Assembly (NCBI RefSeq): GCF_011927695.1
Contig: NZ_JAATJE010000001.1
Location: 868,001 to 932,000 of the forward strand
Direction of reading: 5' to 3'
Origin: Sphingomonas jejuensis
Lineage (GTDB): Bacteria > Pseudomonadota > Alphaproteobacteria > Sphingomonadales > Sphingomonadaceae
Length of the DNA stretch: 64,000 bases
Shown here: positions 7,843 to 15,648 of the stretch, one piece after another
Layout: every line of letters begins with the position of its first letter
Numbering within the stretch: position 1 is the stretch's first letter
The notes under the pieces: generated by a model
Told to the model about the DNA's origin: nothing
What the model saw: only the letters and a program-made list of their open reading frames with translations
The model's database searches: none
Translations under genes and position numbers: made by a program

Positions 7843-8043
7843 TCAGGCTGCCAGCGACAGGAGCTGCTGCACGATGAAGCCGAAGATGCGATCCACGCCG
7901 AAGAAGAAGACCGACAGGATCGCCGTCATGATAACCACGAGGATGGCGGTTCGCACGGTTTCCTGACCGGTCGGCCAGGCGACCTTCGCCGTTTCGGCGC
8001 GCACCTGGTTCACGAACTGGGGAATGGAAGGGCGCTTGGCCAC
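7843..8043 (-). CDS. secE: Preprotein translocase subunit SecE
   Basis: The protein has 66 residues, the short single-span form common in Alphaproteobacteria. An amphipathic N-terminal helix with QFVNQVRAETAKVAWPT precedes one transmembrane helix (about 31-58). It clamps SecY in the SecYEG channel. It lies directly upstream of nusG and downstream of tRNA-Trp, the usual arrangement. SecA, which drives the same channel, is encoded elsewhere in the window at 44097-46835. Confidence 0.95.
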   Translation of the reverse strand: MAKRPSIPQFVNQVRAETAKVAWPTGQETVRTAILVVIMTAILSVFFFGVDRIFGFIVQQLLSLAA

Positions 8044-8195
8044 GTCGGTCTCGCTTCTGTCTGTCGTGCGGAGCGGGCGGCCGGCGGCTGGCTCGATCCT
8101 GGGATCAAGGCCGTCGTTCGCCCGATTTTACGAATCCGCGTTCTATATGGGGATCATTCGCGAACGACAAGCCGGCTGGCCGGCTCGTCCCGGGA

Positions 8196-8271
8196 TGGCA
8201 GGAGTGGAGGGACTCGAACCCACGGCCCTCGGTTTTGGAGACCGATGCTCTACCAACTGAGCTACACTCCT
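8196..8271 (-). tRNA. tRNA-Trp (anticodon CCA)
   Basis: The 76-base cloverleaf starts AGGAGTG at 8271 and pairs with CACTCCT at 8200-8206. The anticodon loop CTCCAAA gives CCA. The T-loop GGTTCGAGTCC is intact, the discriminator is G, and the 3' CCA is encoded (8196-8198). It stands in the conserved position upstream of secE. Confidence 0.97.
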
Positions 8272-8292
8272 CCGCCGTCGCGAAGGAGCGGG

Positions 8293-8321
8293 GACATAGC
8301 GGCCGTGCCGGGGCGGCGCAA
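8293..8321 (-). promoter_or_regulatory. Candidate sigma-70-type promoter for tRNA-Trp
   Basis: On the minus strand TTGCGC (8316-8321) and TATGTC (8293-8298) are separated by exactly 17 bases. Transcription would start about 14 bases before the mature tRNA. Both hexamers match the consensus at only three positions, so this is a candidate and not a firm call. Confidence 0.35.
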
Positions 8322-8382
8322 GCGGCGATCGCCCGGCCGCATCGCGCTTGTGGAGCGGGGCGCCGCGCGGCAGAGTTGCCGC

Positions 8383-8640
8383 ATGAAGCGCGCTGCCATC
8401 CTGTTGATCCTGCCGCCGCTGCTGGGCGGCTGCCTGGCGCGCACGGCAATCGACGTGGTCACGCTGCCGGTCCGCGCTGTCGGGCAGGGGGTGGACTGGG
8501 CGACCACCAGCCAGGACGAGGCGGATCGCAACCGCGGGCGGGAGCTTCGCCGGCAGGAGGAGCGCGACGCCAAGGAGCGCCGCCGGGCCGAGCGCGAGGA
8601 GCGACGCCGGGCGCGCGACGACGCGGACGAGCCGCGGTGA
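8383..8640 (+). CDS. Small lipoprotein of unknown function
   Basis: The protein has 85 residues from the ATG at 8383. That start gives a proper lipoprotein signal with lipobox LGGC (Cys17); an earlier in-frame ATG would run through the tRNA. After the Cys comes a short segment (AIDVVTLPVRAVGQGVDWATT) and then a highly charged, Arg/Glu-rich tail (about 50-85) that would form a long helix. Similar small lipoproteins seem familiar from sphingomonad genomes, but I know no function. It lies 53 bases before the S9 peptidase gene and may share its transcript. Confidence 0.65.
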   Translation: MKRAAILLILPPLLGGCLARTAIDVVTLPVRAVGQGVDWATTSQDEADRNRGRELRRQEERDAKERRRAEREERRRARDDADEPR

Positions 8641-8693
8641 ACGATGGCGGCAGGAGGGCTGGCGGAGCGGCGGCCTGAGCGTTAGCAAGTCTC

Positions 8694-10916
8694 ATGCAGC
8701 TGTCTCTTCGCGCCATCCTCGCCGCCACCGCCATGGTCATTGCCACCCCCGCCGCAGCCGACGATCTGACCCTGGAACGGATCTTTGCCAGTCCGTCGCT
8801 GTCGGGCCCGCAACCGCGCGGGCTGAAGCTGTCCCCGGACGGGCGCTGGCTGACCTCGCTCAGGAACCGGCCGGACGACCGCGAACGCTATGACCTGTGG
8901 GCGACGGACACGACCACGGGCGAAAGCCGGATGGTCGTCGACAGCCAGCGCATCGGATCGGGCGCCGAGCTGTCGGAAGAGGAAAAGATGCAGCGCGAGC
9001 GCGCCAGAATCGGCGGCACCCGCGGCATCGTCGCCTATGACTGGGCGCCCGACGGGCGCAGCATCCTGGTGCCGCTGGATGGCGACCTGTTCATCGCCGC
9101 GCTGGACGGATCGACGCGCCGGCTGACGGAGACGCCGGGCACGGAGCTGGACGCCACCGTTTCGCCGCAGGGCGGCTTTGTCAGCTTCGTGCGCGACCAG
9201 AACCTGTTCGTGCAGCCGCTGGCCGGCGGCGCGGCGCGGGCGCTGACCACCGACGGCGGCGACGCGCTCAGCTGGGGCGTGGCCGAATTCGTCGCGCAGG
9301 AGGAGATGGGTCGCAGCCGGGGCCATTGGTGGTCGCCGGACGACCGCCGCGTGGCGGTGGCGCGCGTCGACGAAAGCGGTGTGCGCGTGATCAGCCGCGC
9401 GGCGATCGGCGCGGACGGTACACGGGTCTATCAACAGCGTTATCCACAGGCCGGCACGCCCAACGCCGTTGTGCAGCTCTGGGTGCTGGCCGCCGATGGT
9501 TCGGGCCGCGTGCAGGTCGACCTGGGCAACGATCCCGACATCTACCTGGCGCGGGTCGACTGGGCGCCGGACGGGTCGAAGCTGATCGTGCAGCGCGAAA
9601 CGCGCGACCAGAAGCGGCTGGACGTGCTGCTGGTGGATCCGGACACGGGCCGCAGCGAGGTGCTGTTCACCGAGCGGGCCGAGCGCTGGATCAACCTCCA
9701 CGACAATCTGAAGCCGCTGTCCTCCTCCAGCCTGCTGTGGACGTCGGAGCGTGACGGATACAGCCACATCTACCGCTTCGATGCCGGACGCTGGACCCAG
9801 CTGACGCGCGGTCCCTGGGTCGTCGAGCGGATCGTCGGCGTGAACGAGACGGCGGGACGGATCTATTTCGTCGCCAACAAGGAATCGCCGCTCCGCTGGC
9901 AGCTTTATTCGATGCCGATCGCCGGCGGCGACCCGGTGGTGGAAACCGATGCCGACTACACCAACGGCGTGGTGATGGACGGCGCGGCCACCCGCGCGAT
10001 CGTGTCGCGGTCGAGCCCGACGCAGCCGGGGCAGGTCTATCTGCTCGATCCCGCCACCGACGCGGTGCAGTGGGTGGAGCGCAACGAGGTGACGGGCGCC
10101 CACCCCTATGCGCCCTTCATGGCTAGCCATGTCGCGCCGCGGTTCGGCACCATCCGCGCAGAGGACGGCAGCGAGCTGCAATACAAGATCATGACGCCGA
10201 CGCTGGAGCCGGGGCGGCGCTATCCGGTGTTCCTCCAGGTCTATGGCGGGCCGGGAGCGGGCCGGCAGGTGACGGCGGGGTGGACGCCCGAGCTGCAGCA
10301 ATATCTGGTCGACCGCGGCTGGATCGTGTTCTCCGTGGACGGGCGCGGCACGCCGGATCGCGGCAAGGCGTTCGAGGACCAGATCTACAAGGCGATGGGG
10401 ACGGTCGAGGTCGCCGACCAGCTCCGCGCGGTGGAGTGGCTGAAGTCGCAGCCCTTCGTCGATCCCGACCGGGTCGCCGTCTATGGCTGGTCCTATGGCG
10501 GCTACATGACGTTGAAGCTGTTACAGGCGGCGCCCGGGCAGTTCGCCGCGGGCATCTCCGGCGCGCCGGTGACGCGCTGGGGCCTCTACGACACGCATTA
10601 TACCGAACGCTATCTCGGCAACCCGGCGACCGACCCTGCGCCTTACGATGCGTCGGACGTGGTGCCGCGCGCCGACCGAATTCGCGATCCCCTGCTGCTG
10701 ATCCACGGCATGGCCGACGACAATGTCGTGTTCGAGCATTCAACCGCGCTGATGAGCGCGCTGCAGGCCGACGCCGTTCCGTTCGAGACGATGGTCTATC
10801 CCGGCCAGACACACCGCGTGGCGGGGCCGGGCGTCAGCGTCCACCTGTGGCGCACGATCGAGAATTTCCTGAACAAGACGGTGCTGGAGGAGGAGGGGAC
10901 CGCCGCCGGGCAGTGA
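8694..10916 (+). CDS. Periplasmic S9 family peptidase (dipeptidyl peptidase IV-like)
   Basis: The protein has 740 residues. A signal peptide covers about 1-22 (ending PAAA before Asp-Asp). The N-terminal beta-propeller covers about 40-480. The C-terminal alpha/beta hydrolase domain carries the nucleophile in GWSYGGY (Ser600), the acid at Asp675/676 in GMADDNV and the base at His707 in GQTHR. The EE pair in the QEEMGRSRGHWWSPDD segment matches the double-Glu motif by which DPP-IV relatives bind the free N-terminus of the substrate. It would therefore release X-Pro or X-Ala dipeptides in the periplasm and help peptide uptake. It ends ten bases from the convergent deacetylase gene. Confidence 0.9.
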   Translation: MQLSLRAILAATAMVIATPAAADDLTLERIFASPSLSGPQPRGLKLSPDGRWLTSLRNRPDDRERYDLWATDTTTGESRMVVDSQRIGSGAELSEEEKMQRERARIGGTRGIVAYDWAPDGRSILVPLDGDLFIAALDGSTRRLTETPGTELDATVSPQGGFVSFVRDQNLFVQPLAGGAARALTTDGGDALSWGVAEFVAQEEMGRSRGHWWSPDDRRVAVARVDESGVRVISRAAIGADGTRVYQQRYPQAGTPNAVVQLWVLAADGSGRVQVDLGNDPDIYLARVDWAPDGSKLIVQRETRDQKRLDVLLVDPDTGRSEVLFTERAERWINLHDNLKPLSSSSLLWTSERDGYSHIYRFDAGRWTQLTRGPWVVERIVGVNETAGRIYFVANKESPLRWQLYSMPIAGGDPVVETDADYTNGVVMDGAATRAIVSRSSPTQPGQVYLLDPATDAVQWVERNEVTGAHPYAPFMASHVAPRFGTIRAEDGSELQYKIMTPTLEPGRRYPVFLQVYGGPGAGRQVTAGWTPELQQYLVDRGWIVFSVDGRGTPDRGKAFEDQIYKAMGTVEVADQLRAVEWLKSQPFVDPDRVAVYGWSYGGYMTLKLLQAAPGQFAAGISGAPVTRWGLYDTHYTERYLGNPATDPAPYDASDVVPRADRIRDPLLLIHGMADDNVVFEHSTALMSALQADAVPFETMVYPGQTHRVAGPGVSVHLWRTIENFLNKTVLEEEGTAAGQ

Positions 10917-10926
10917 GGGCGGCGGC

Positions 10927-11862
10927 CTAGGGCGCCGCGTGCAGCACCTCCGTGCGGTAGCGGCGCAGCGCCACGTCCGGCTGGTTGCCCGGCCACCAGC
11001 GTGGTTCCGGCAGGCCGCGCGCCCAGGCGATCGCCTCGATCAGCGTGCCCTGCGCGGACGGCACGTCGACGCTCGCCGCCCAGCTGGAAATAGGATCGCG
11101 GTAGGCCTCGTCCGCGCCGATCACCTCCCACCCGCGCGCCTTCAGCGCCGCGACCATGTCGGGCAGGAACATGGCCGCAAGATCGGTTTCGTGCAGCAGC
11201 ATCATGTGCGCCGGCGACCGCCCAAGCGCGGCGACCGCGACGGCATCCGCGGCTTCCGCAGCCTCAACATGGCTGTCAACATAGAGCGTGCGCAGCCCGT
11301 CCATGTCGATCGCCGTCCCCGCCGCGACGGCATCGATCGTCAGCTGCTCCATGTTCCAGTCCGACGCGTCGACCGTGACATAGCCGTTGGTGAGGCCGCG
11401 CGCGGCGAGGCCGGCGCGCACCCGATCGCGCTTCGCCTTGTCGGCGCGGCCCTCGTCCAGAAACGGGAAGCGGAACCAGGGGCGATAACCGGGGCGCGCT
11501 GAAAGCCAGGTCGCGGCACGATCGATGTCGGCCAGATAGACATCGGCGTCCGTCGCGCGCAGTGCCGGATGGGAGAAGCTGTGATTGGCGAGGAGATGCC
11601 CGGCGGCGACATAGGCGCGCAGCCGTTCCTCCCCACCCTCGCCGAACGGTTCGGCAAGGTTGCCCGGATTGACGAAGAAGACCGCCTGCCCGACGCCGGC
11701 ACGCTGCAGCGCCGCGATCAGCCGCACGGTGCGCTGATCCGGCGTCAGGAACGCACCCGCGCGGCGCGGTGCGTCGTCGAAGCTGAACGCGATGCGCTTT
11801 GCCGCCGCCGGCTGGAGGCCGACCAACAGCAATGCAAGCAGCAGTCCGATCCGGGCGAGCAT
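10927..11862 (-). CDS. Secreted polysaccharide deacetylase (NodB-type)
   Basis: The protein has 311 residues from the ATG at 11862, giving a signal peptide at about 1-22 (ending PAAA before Lys). The NodB domain shows motif 1 as AFSFDDAP (catalytic Asp pair), motif 2 as NHSFSH (metal His residues), motif 3 as RFPFLDEG, and a late MMLLHETD motif with the catalytic His. Members remove acetyl groups from peptidoglycan, chitin-like or exopolysaccharide substrates; which one is unknown. Its start lies two bases beyond the stop of the DUF5694-like gene (TGATCATG), so the pair is translationally coupled. Confidence 0.88.
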   Translation of the reverse strand: MLARIGLLLALLLVGLQPAAAKRIAFSFDDAPRRAGAFLTPDQRTVRLIAALQRAGVGQAVFFVNPGNLAEPFGEGGEERLRAYVAAGHLLANHSFSHPALRATDADVYLADIDRAATWLSARPGYRPWFRFPFLDEGRADKAKRDRVRAGLAARGLTNGYVTVDASDWNMEQLTIDAVAAGTAIDMDGLRTLYVDSHVEAAEAADAVAVAALGRSPAHMMLLHETDLAAMFLPDMVAALKARGWEVIGADEAYRDPISSWAASVDVPSAQGTLIEAIAWARGLPEPRWWPGNQPDVALRRYRTEVLHAAP

Positions 11863-11864
11863 GA

Positions 11865-12962
11865 TCAATCCACCAGAAGGGGACGCACATCGACCAGCCG
11901 GACGTCGTGCATCTGGTTGAGATAGGCCTCGTAATAGGCCTTGTGCGACGCGCCAACGATGCTGAGCATGCGCATGCCCGGATATTGGCCCAGCACGTCG
12001 CGCATGTTGGCGGCCATGCGCAGATTGCGCGTTTCCCAATAGCCGAGATAGCGGCGTCCGAAGCGGCCTTCGGACGGCTCCATAAAGGCCGCGCCGAAAT
12101 CGGAGCGGTAGATGAGCATCGGCTGCGACGGGTGGTTGAAGGCACGGTAGAGGTCGAGGACGCCGCCGGGAGCGGAAAGGCGGCTGGTCAGCTGCCCGAT
12201 CGCGCGCATGCGGTCTGCCGTGGCGGGATTGTCCCAGGCCGCCTGGATTGCCGCGCCGGCGGCCGCGCGTTCGGCGGGGTCGCTGCCATCGGGCGTGTCG
12301 GCGCTATGGTCGTCGACGGCATAGAGCCGCTCCAATCCCAAGCGTGCGGCAAGGGGAGCGGCGATCCAGAAGGTTTCGTTCTTCCGACCCACCAGGCCGT
12401 TGAGGATGCCGACAAGCTCGGCATCAAGGCTGTCTTCCGCGCGCCGCTCCGCCTCCGGCAGCCTGAGCCACTGGACGAGCGCGGAGCCGCGCTCACCGCC
12501 GGCCAGGAAAAGCGCGGCGAGGCGGCGGCGCTCGGCCGGCGTCGGCGCGGCCGGCCATGTCGCGAGCAGGCGGTCGGCCTCGGCAGTGGCTGCCGGCACG
12601 TCGAGGCCGACCGCCCGACTGGCGGGAGCGGGGTCCCAGCAATAGGTCTCGACCGTGTCGGCATAGCGTTGCGGATAGCGGCGAAGCGCGTCGCACTGGA
12701 TACCGGATACATTCTCGGTCGCGATCGTCGTGGGGCGCCAGCGGGCGAGGCGGTCGAGCAGCGGATCGAAGGCGGCCTGCGTCACGCTGTCGGGCAGGTC
12801 GGAAAGGTGCGTGGTGCCGAGCACCATCACCTCGTTGAGGGGACCGGGGGGCGGCCCCTTCAACTGGTCCGGCTGGAAACCAGGGCGGTAGTTCTGCGCC
12901 GCCGCCGCCGTCCCCAGCAGGCCCAGCACCAGCGTCGTCAGCGCCCTTGTTATCGTCATCAT
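11865..12962 (-). CDS. Secreted DUF5694-like protein (GumN/TraB-like fold?)
   Basis: The protein has 365 residues. It begins MMTITRA and carries a signal peptide at about 1-23 (ending TAAAA before Gln). Conserved-looking motifs are MVLGTTHLSD near the start of the mature protein, TIATENVSG, and a C-terminal LSIVGASHKAYYEAYL. The early GTTH and late GASH motifs with acidic residues recall the TraB/GumN/Tiki superfamily of possible metalloproteases. I recognise it only as resembling DUF5694 proteins; function unknown. It is the first gene of a coupled pair with the polysaccharide deacetylase, suggesting an envelope or glycan job. Confidence 0.65.
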   Translation of the reverse strand: MMTITRALTTLVLGLLGTAAAAQNYRPGFQPDQLKGPPPGPLNEVMVLGTTHLSDLPDSVTQAAFDPLLDRLARWRPTTIATENVSGIQCDALRRYPQRYADTVETYCWDPAPASRAVGLDVPAATAEADRLLATWPAAPTPAERRRLAALFLAGGERGSALVQWLRLPEAERRAEDSLDAELVGILNGLVGRKNETFWIAAPLAARLGLERLYAVDDHSADTPDGSDPAERAAAGAAIQAAWDNPATADRMRAIGQLTSRLSAPGGVLDLYRAFNHPSQPMLIYRSDFGAAFMEPSEGRFGRRYLGYWETRNLRMAANMRDVLGQYPGMRMLSIVGASHKAYYEAYLNQMHDVRLVDVRPLLVD

Positions 12963-13081
12963 CGTCCCCCCCTCGTCCGCAATCCGACCGACTCGCTAGG
13001 GCCGGGGGGCGTTTCGCGGCAAGCGGCTTTCCATGAGCGGCGGTTTCGGCCAGTTAGGCGCCGACTGGTGACGAGGTGAAC

Positions 13082-14110
13082 ATGGGCTATCGGGTGGTGG
13101 TTGCGGGTGCGACCGGGAATGTCGGGCGCGAGATGGTCAACATCCTGGCCGAGCGCGAATTTCCGATCGAGGAGCTGGCGCTGCTCGCGTCGTCGCGATC
13201 GACCGGCGACGAGATCGAATATGGCGACACGGGCAAGCTGCTGAAGGTGCGCAACATCGAGCATTTCGATCCTGCCGGCTGGGACATGGCGCTGTTCGCG
13301 ATCGGATCGGAAGCGACCAAGATCTACGCACCGAAGTTTGCCGCCGCGGGATGCACGGTGATCGACAACTCGTCGCTCTACCGCATGGACCCGGACGTGC
13401 CGCTGATCGTGCCGGAAGTGAACGCCGATGCCATCGACGGTTACCGCGCGAAGAACATCATCGCCAATCCCAACTGCTCCACCGCCCAGATGGTCGTCGC
13501 GCTGAAGCCGATCCACGATGCCGCCAAGATCCTGCGGGTGGTGGTCGCGACGTACCAGTCCGTGTCCGGAGCGGGCAAGGAAGGCATGGACGAGCTGTTC
13601 GAGCAGAGCCGCAACATCTTCGTCGGCGACCAGGCAGAGCCGAAGAAGTTCACCAAGCAGATCGCCTTCAACGTCATTCCGCATATCGACAGTTTCCTTG
13701 ATGACGGGTCCACCAAGGAGGAATGGAAGATGGTCGTGGAGACCAAGAAGATCCTAGACCCGAAGATCAAGGTGATCGCCACCTGCGTTCGCGTTCCCGT
13801 GTTCGTCGGCCATTCGGAAGCGATCACCATCGAGATGGAGAACGAGCTGGCGGCCGAGGACGCGCAGAAGCTTCTGCGCGAGGCGCCGGGCGTGATGCTC
13901 GTCGATAAGCGCGAGGACGGCGGCTATGTCACGCCGATCGAGAGCGTCGGCGAGTTTGCGACGTTCGTCAGCCGCGTCCGCGACGATCCCACGGTCGAGA
14001 ACGGCCTGGCGCTGTGGTGCGTGTCGGACAATCTGCGAAAGGGCGCGGCGTTGAACGCGGTGCAGATCGCGGAACTGCTCGGCCGTCGTCACCTGCAGAA
14101 GGCGGCGTGA
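13082..14110 (+). CDS. asd: Aspartate-semialdehyde dehydrogenase
   Basis: The protein has 342 residues from the ATG at 13082, preceded by GAGGTG; a GTG two codons earlier is an alternative. The enzyme converts aspartyl phosphate to aspartate semialdehyde with NADPH, feeding lysine, methionine, threonine and diaminopimelate synthesis. The dinucleotide-binding GATGNVG motif is at about 9-15, and the active-site Cys132 lies in NPNCSTAQM. The SVSGAGKEGMDEL segment is also typical. It shares four bases (GTGA) with the start of the downstream hydrolase gene. Being on the diaminopimelate route, it supports the wall-recycling theme of other genes in the window only loosely. Confidence 0.96.
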   Translation: MGYRVVVAGATGNVGREMVNILAEREFPIEELALLASSRSTGDEIEYGDTGKLLKVRNIEHFDPAGWDMALFAIGSEATKIYAPKFAAAGCTVIDNSSLYRMDPDVPLIVPEVNADAIDGYRAKNIIANPNCSTAQMVVALKPIHDAAKILRVVVATYQSVSGAGKEGMDELFEQSRNIFVGDQAEPKKFTKQIAFNVIPHIDSFLDDGSTKEEWKMVVETKKILDPKIKVIATCVRVPVFVGHSEAITIEMENELAAEDAQKLLREAPGVMLVDKREDGGYVTPIESVGEFATFVSRVRDDPTVENGLALWCVSDNLRKGAALNAVQIAELLGRRHLQKAA

Positions 14111-14856
14111 GCGAGCCGGCCTTCTTCCACGCCGACGATGGCACCCGGCTCGCCTATCGCGAGCTGGGCACCGGTCGGCCCGTCGTTCTGATCCACGGCT
14201 TCGTCTCCGACGCGAATACCAACTGGATCCGCTACGGGCACGCAGCGGCGATCGCAGAGCGCGGCTTTCGCGTGATTATGCCGGATCTGCGCGCGCACGG
14301 GTCGAGCGACAGGCCGCACGATCCGGCTGCCTATCCACCGGATGTGCTGACCGACGACGGGTTCGCGCTGGTCCGGCAGCTGGGCCTGACCGACTATGAC
14401 CTGGGCGGCTATTCGCTGGGCGCGCGGACGACGGTGCGGATGCTGGCGCGCGGGGCCACGCCGCGGCGGGTGGTGATCGCCGGCATGGGGCTGGAGGGCA
14501 TCGCCGACGCAGGTGGGCGGAGCGGCCATTTCCGCAACATCTTCAACAATCTCGGGAGCTTTCCCAAGTTCAGCGCGGCGTGGAACGTCGAGGCGTTCCT
14601 GAAGACCACGGGCGGGGATCCCGTCGCCCTCAACCTCCTGCTGAATGCCTTTACGAGCAGCGGCGAGGACGTGCTGCGGTCGATCACGCAGCCGACGCTG
14701 GTCGTCGCGGGACGCGAGGACGACGAGGTGGGTTCGTTCGAGCGGCTGGCCGAGGTGCTGCCGCACGCGACGCGGGCGGACATACCGGGCGGGCACATGA
14801 GCGCTGTCACGAAGCCGGAACTTGGAGAAGCGATCGCCGCGTTCCTTGCGGATTGA
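14107..14856 (+). CDS. Alpha/beta hydrolase coupled to asd
   Basis: The protein has 249 residues from a GTG that overlaps the asd stop (GTGA at 14107-14110). The start is supported by that overlap and by the family-like beginning FHADDGTRLAYREL. The oxyanion region is VVLIHGFVSD and the nucleophile elbow is GGYSLGARTT. The catalytic Asp is probably in AGREDDEVG and the catalytic His in PGGHMSAVT. The substrate is unknown; it may be an esterase or lactonase. It has no signal peptide, so it is cytoplasmic. Confidence 0.8.
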   Translation: MSEPAFFHADDGTRLAYRELGTGRPVVLIHGFVSDANTNWIRYGHAAAIAERGFRVIMPDLRAHGSSDRPHDPAAYPPDVLTDDGFALVRQLGLTDYDLGGYSLGARTTVRMLARGATPRRVVIAGMGLEGIADAGGRSGHFRNIFNNLGSFPKFSAAWNVEAFLKTTGGDPVALNLLLNAFTSSGEDVLRSITQPTLVVAGREDDEVGSFERLAEVLPHATRADIPGGHMSAVTKPELGEAIAAFLAD

Positions 14857-14868
14857 GGGAGGACAGTC

Positions 14869-15606
14869 ATGGCATTGAAACTGATGGTGGCGGGCGGGTT
14901 GCTTTGCGGAAGCGCGGCGACAGGGGCGCAGACGATCAGCCTGCAGCCCAATGAGGCCTTGCTGCAGGTGGATGCGACCGGCCAGGCGTTGGTCCAGCCC
15001 GACATCGCCAGCTTCAACATCGGCGTGGTGAGCACCGGCACCACCGCGCGCGAGGCGACCGACGGCAATTCGCGCCAGATCGCAGAGGTGATTGCGGGGC
15101 TGAAGGAGGGCGGTGTTGCGGACCGGGACATTCGCACGCGCCAGATCAGCGTGCAGCCGCAATATGACCGATCGGCCGGTGGCATCAGCAACCAGTCGCG
15201 CATCATCGGCTATGTCGCGCAGAACAGCGTCACCGTGACGACCCGCGACCTCGGCAAGGCACCGGACATCCTTGCCGCCGCGTTCGGGGCGGGAGCCAAC
15301 AGTGTTCAGGGGCCCAATCTCGCGCTCGAGAACCAGGGCGAGGCAGTGGCGGCCGCGCGGCGCGATGCGATCGAGAAGGCGCGGTTCGAAGCCAACGCCT
15401 ATGCCGAGGGGCTCGGCATGCGCATATCCCGCGTGCTCCGTGTCAGCGAGCGTGGAACAAGCTCCCAACCCTATGACATCATCGTCACGGGAAACCGGCT
15501 GTCAGCGCCTCCGCCGCCTCCGCCGCCGCCGCCCACTCCCATGCAGGCTGGCGAGCTGATCCAGTCGCTGAACCTGTCGATCGACTTCGCGATCGTACCG
15601 AAATGA
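14869..15606 (+). CDS. Periplasmic SIMPL-domain (DUF541) protein
   Basis: The protein has 245 residues with a signal peptide at about 1-21 (ATGA before Gln-Thr). The SIMPL domain covers about 28-240: VDATGQALVQPDIASFNIGVVSTG near the start and the IEKARFEANAYAEGLGMRI segment later. SIMPL proteins are poorly understood envelope proteins linked in some bacteria to oxidative-stress protection. A run of nine prolines (about 214-222) lies just before the last strand segment; such a run would stall ribosomes without EF-P. It starts 12 bases after the hydrolase gene behind GGGAGGA, so it likely belongs to the asd transcript. Confidence 0.85.
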   Translation: MALKLMVAGGLLCGSAATGAQTISLQPNEALLQVDATGQALVQPDIASFNIGVVSTGTTAREATDGNSRQIAEVIAGLKEGGVADRDIRTRQISVQPQYDRSAGGISNQSRIIGYVAQNSVTVTTRDLGKAPDILAAAFGAGANSVQGPNLALENQGEAVAAARRDAIEKARFEANAYAEGLGMRISRVLRVSERGTSSQPYDIIVTGNRLSAPPPPPPPPPTPMQAGELIQSLNLSIDFAIVPK

Positions 15607-15611
15607 GGACG

Positions 15612-15638
15612 GGGCGAGGCGCCAAAGGCACCTCGCCC
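15612..15638. terminator. Hairpin between convergent genes
   Basis: An eight-base-pair outer stem (15612-15619 with 15631-15638) and a three-base-pair inner stem, separated by one C/A mismatch, close an AAA loop. It lies between the SIMPL gene and the convergent SDR gene and could end both transcripts. There is no T run on either side. Confidence 0.45.
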
Positions 15639-15648
15639 TCTCCGGCGC

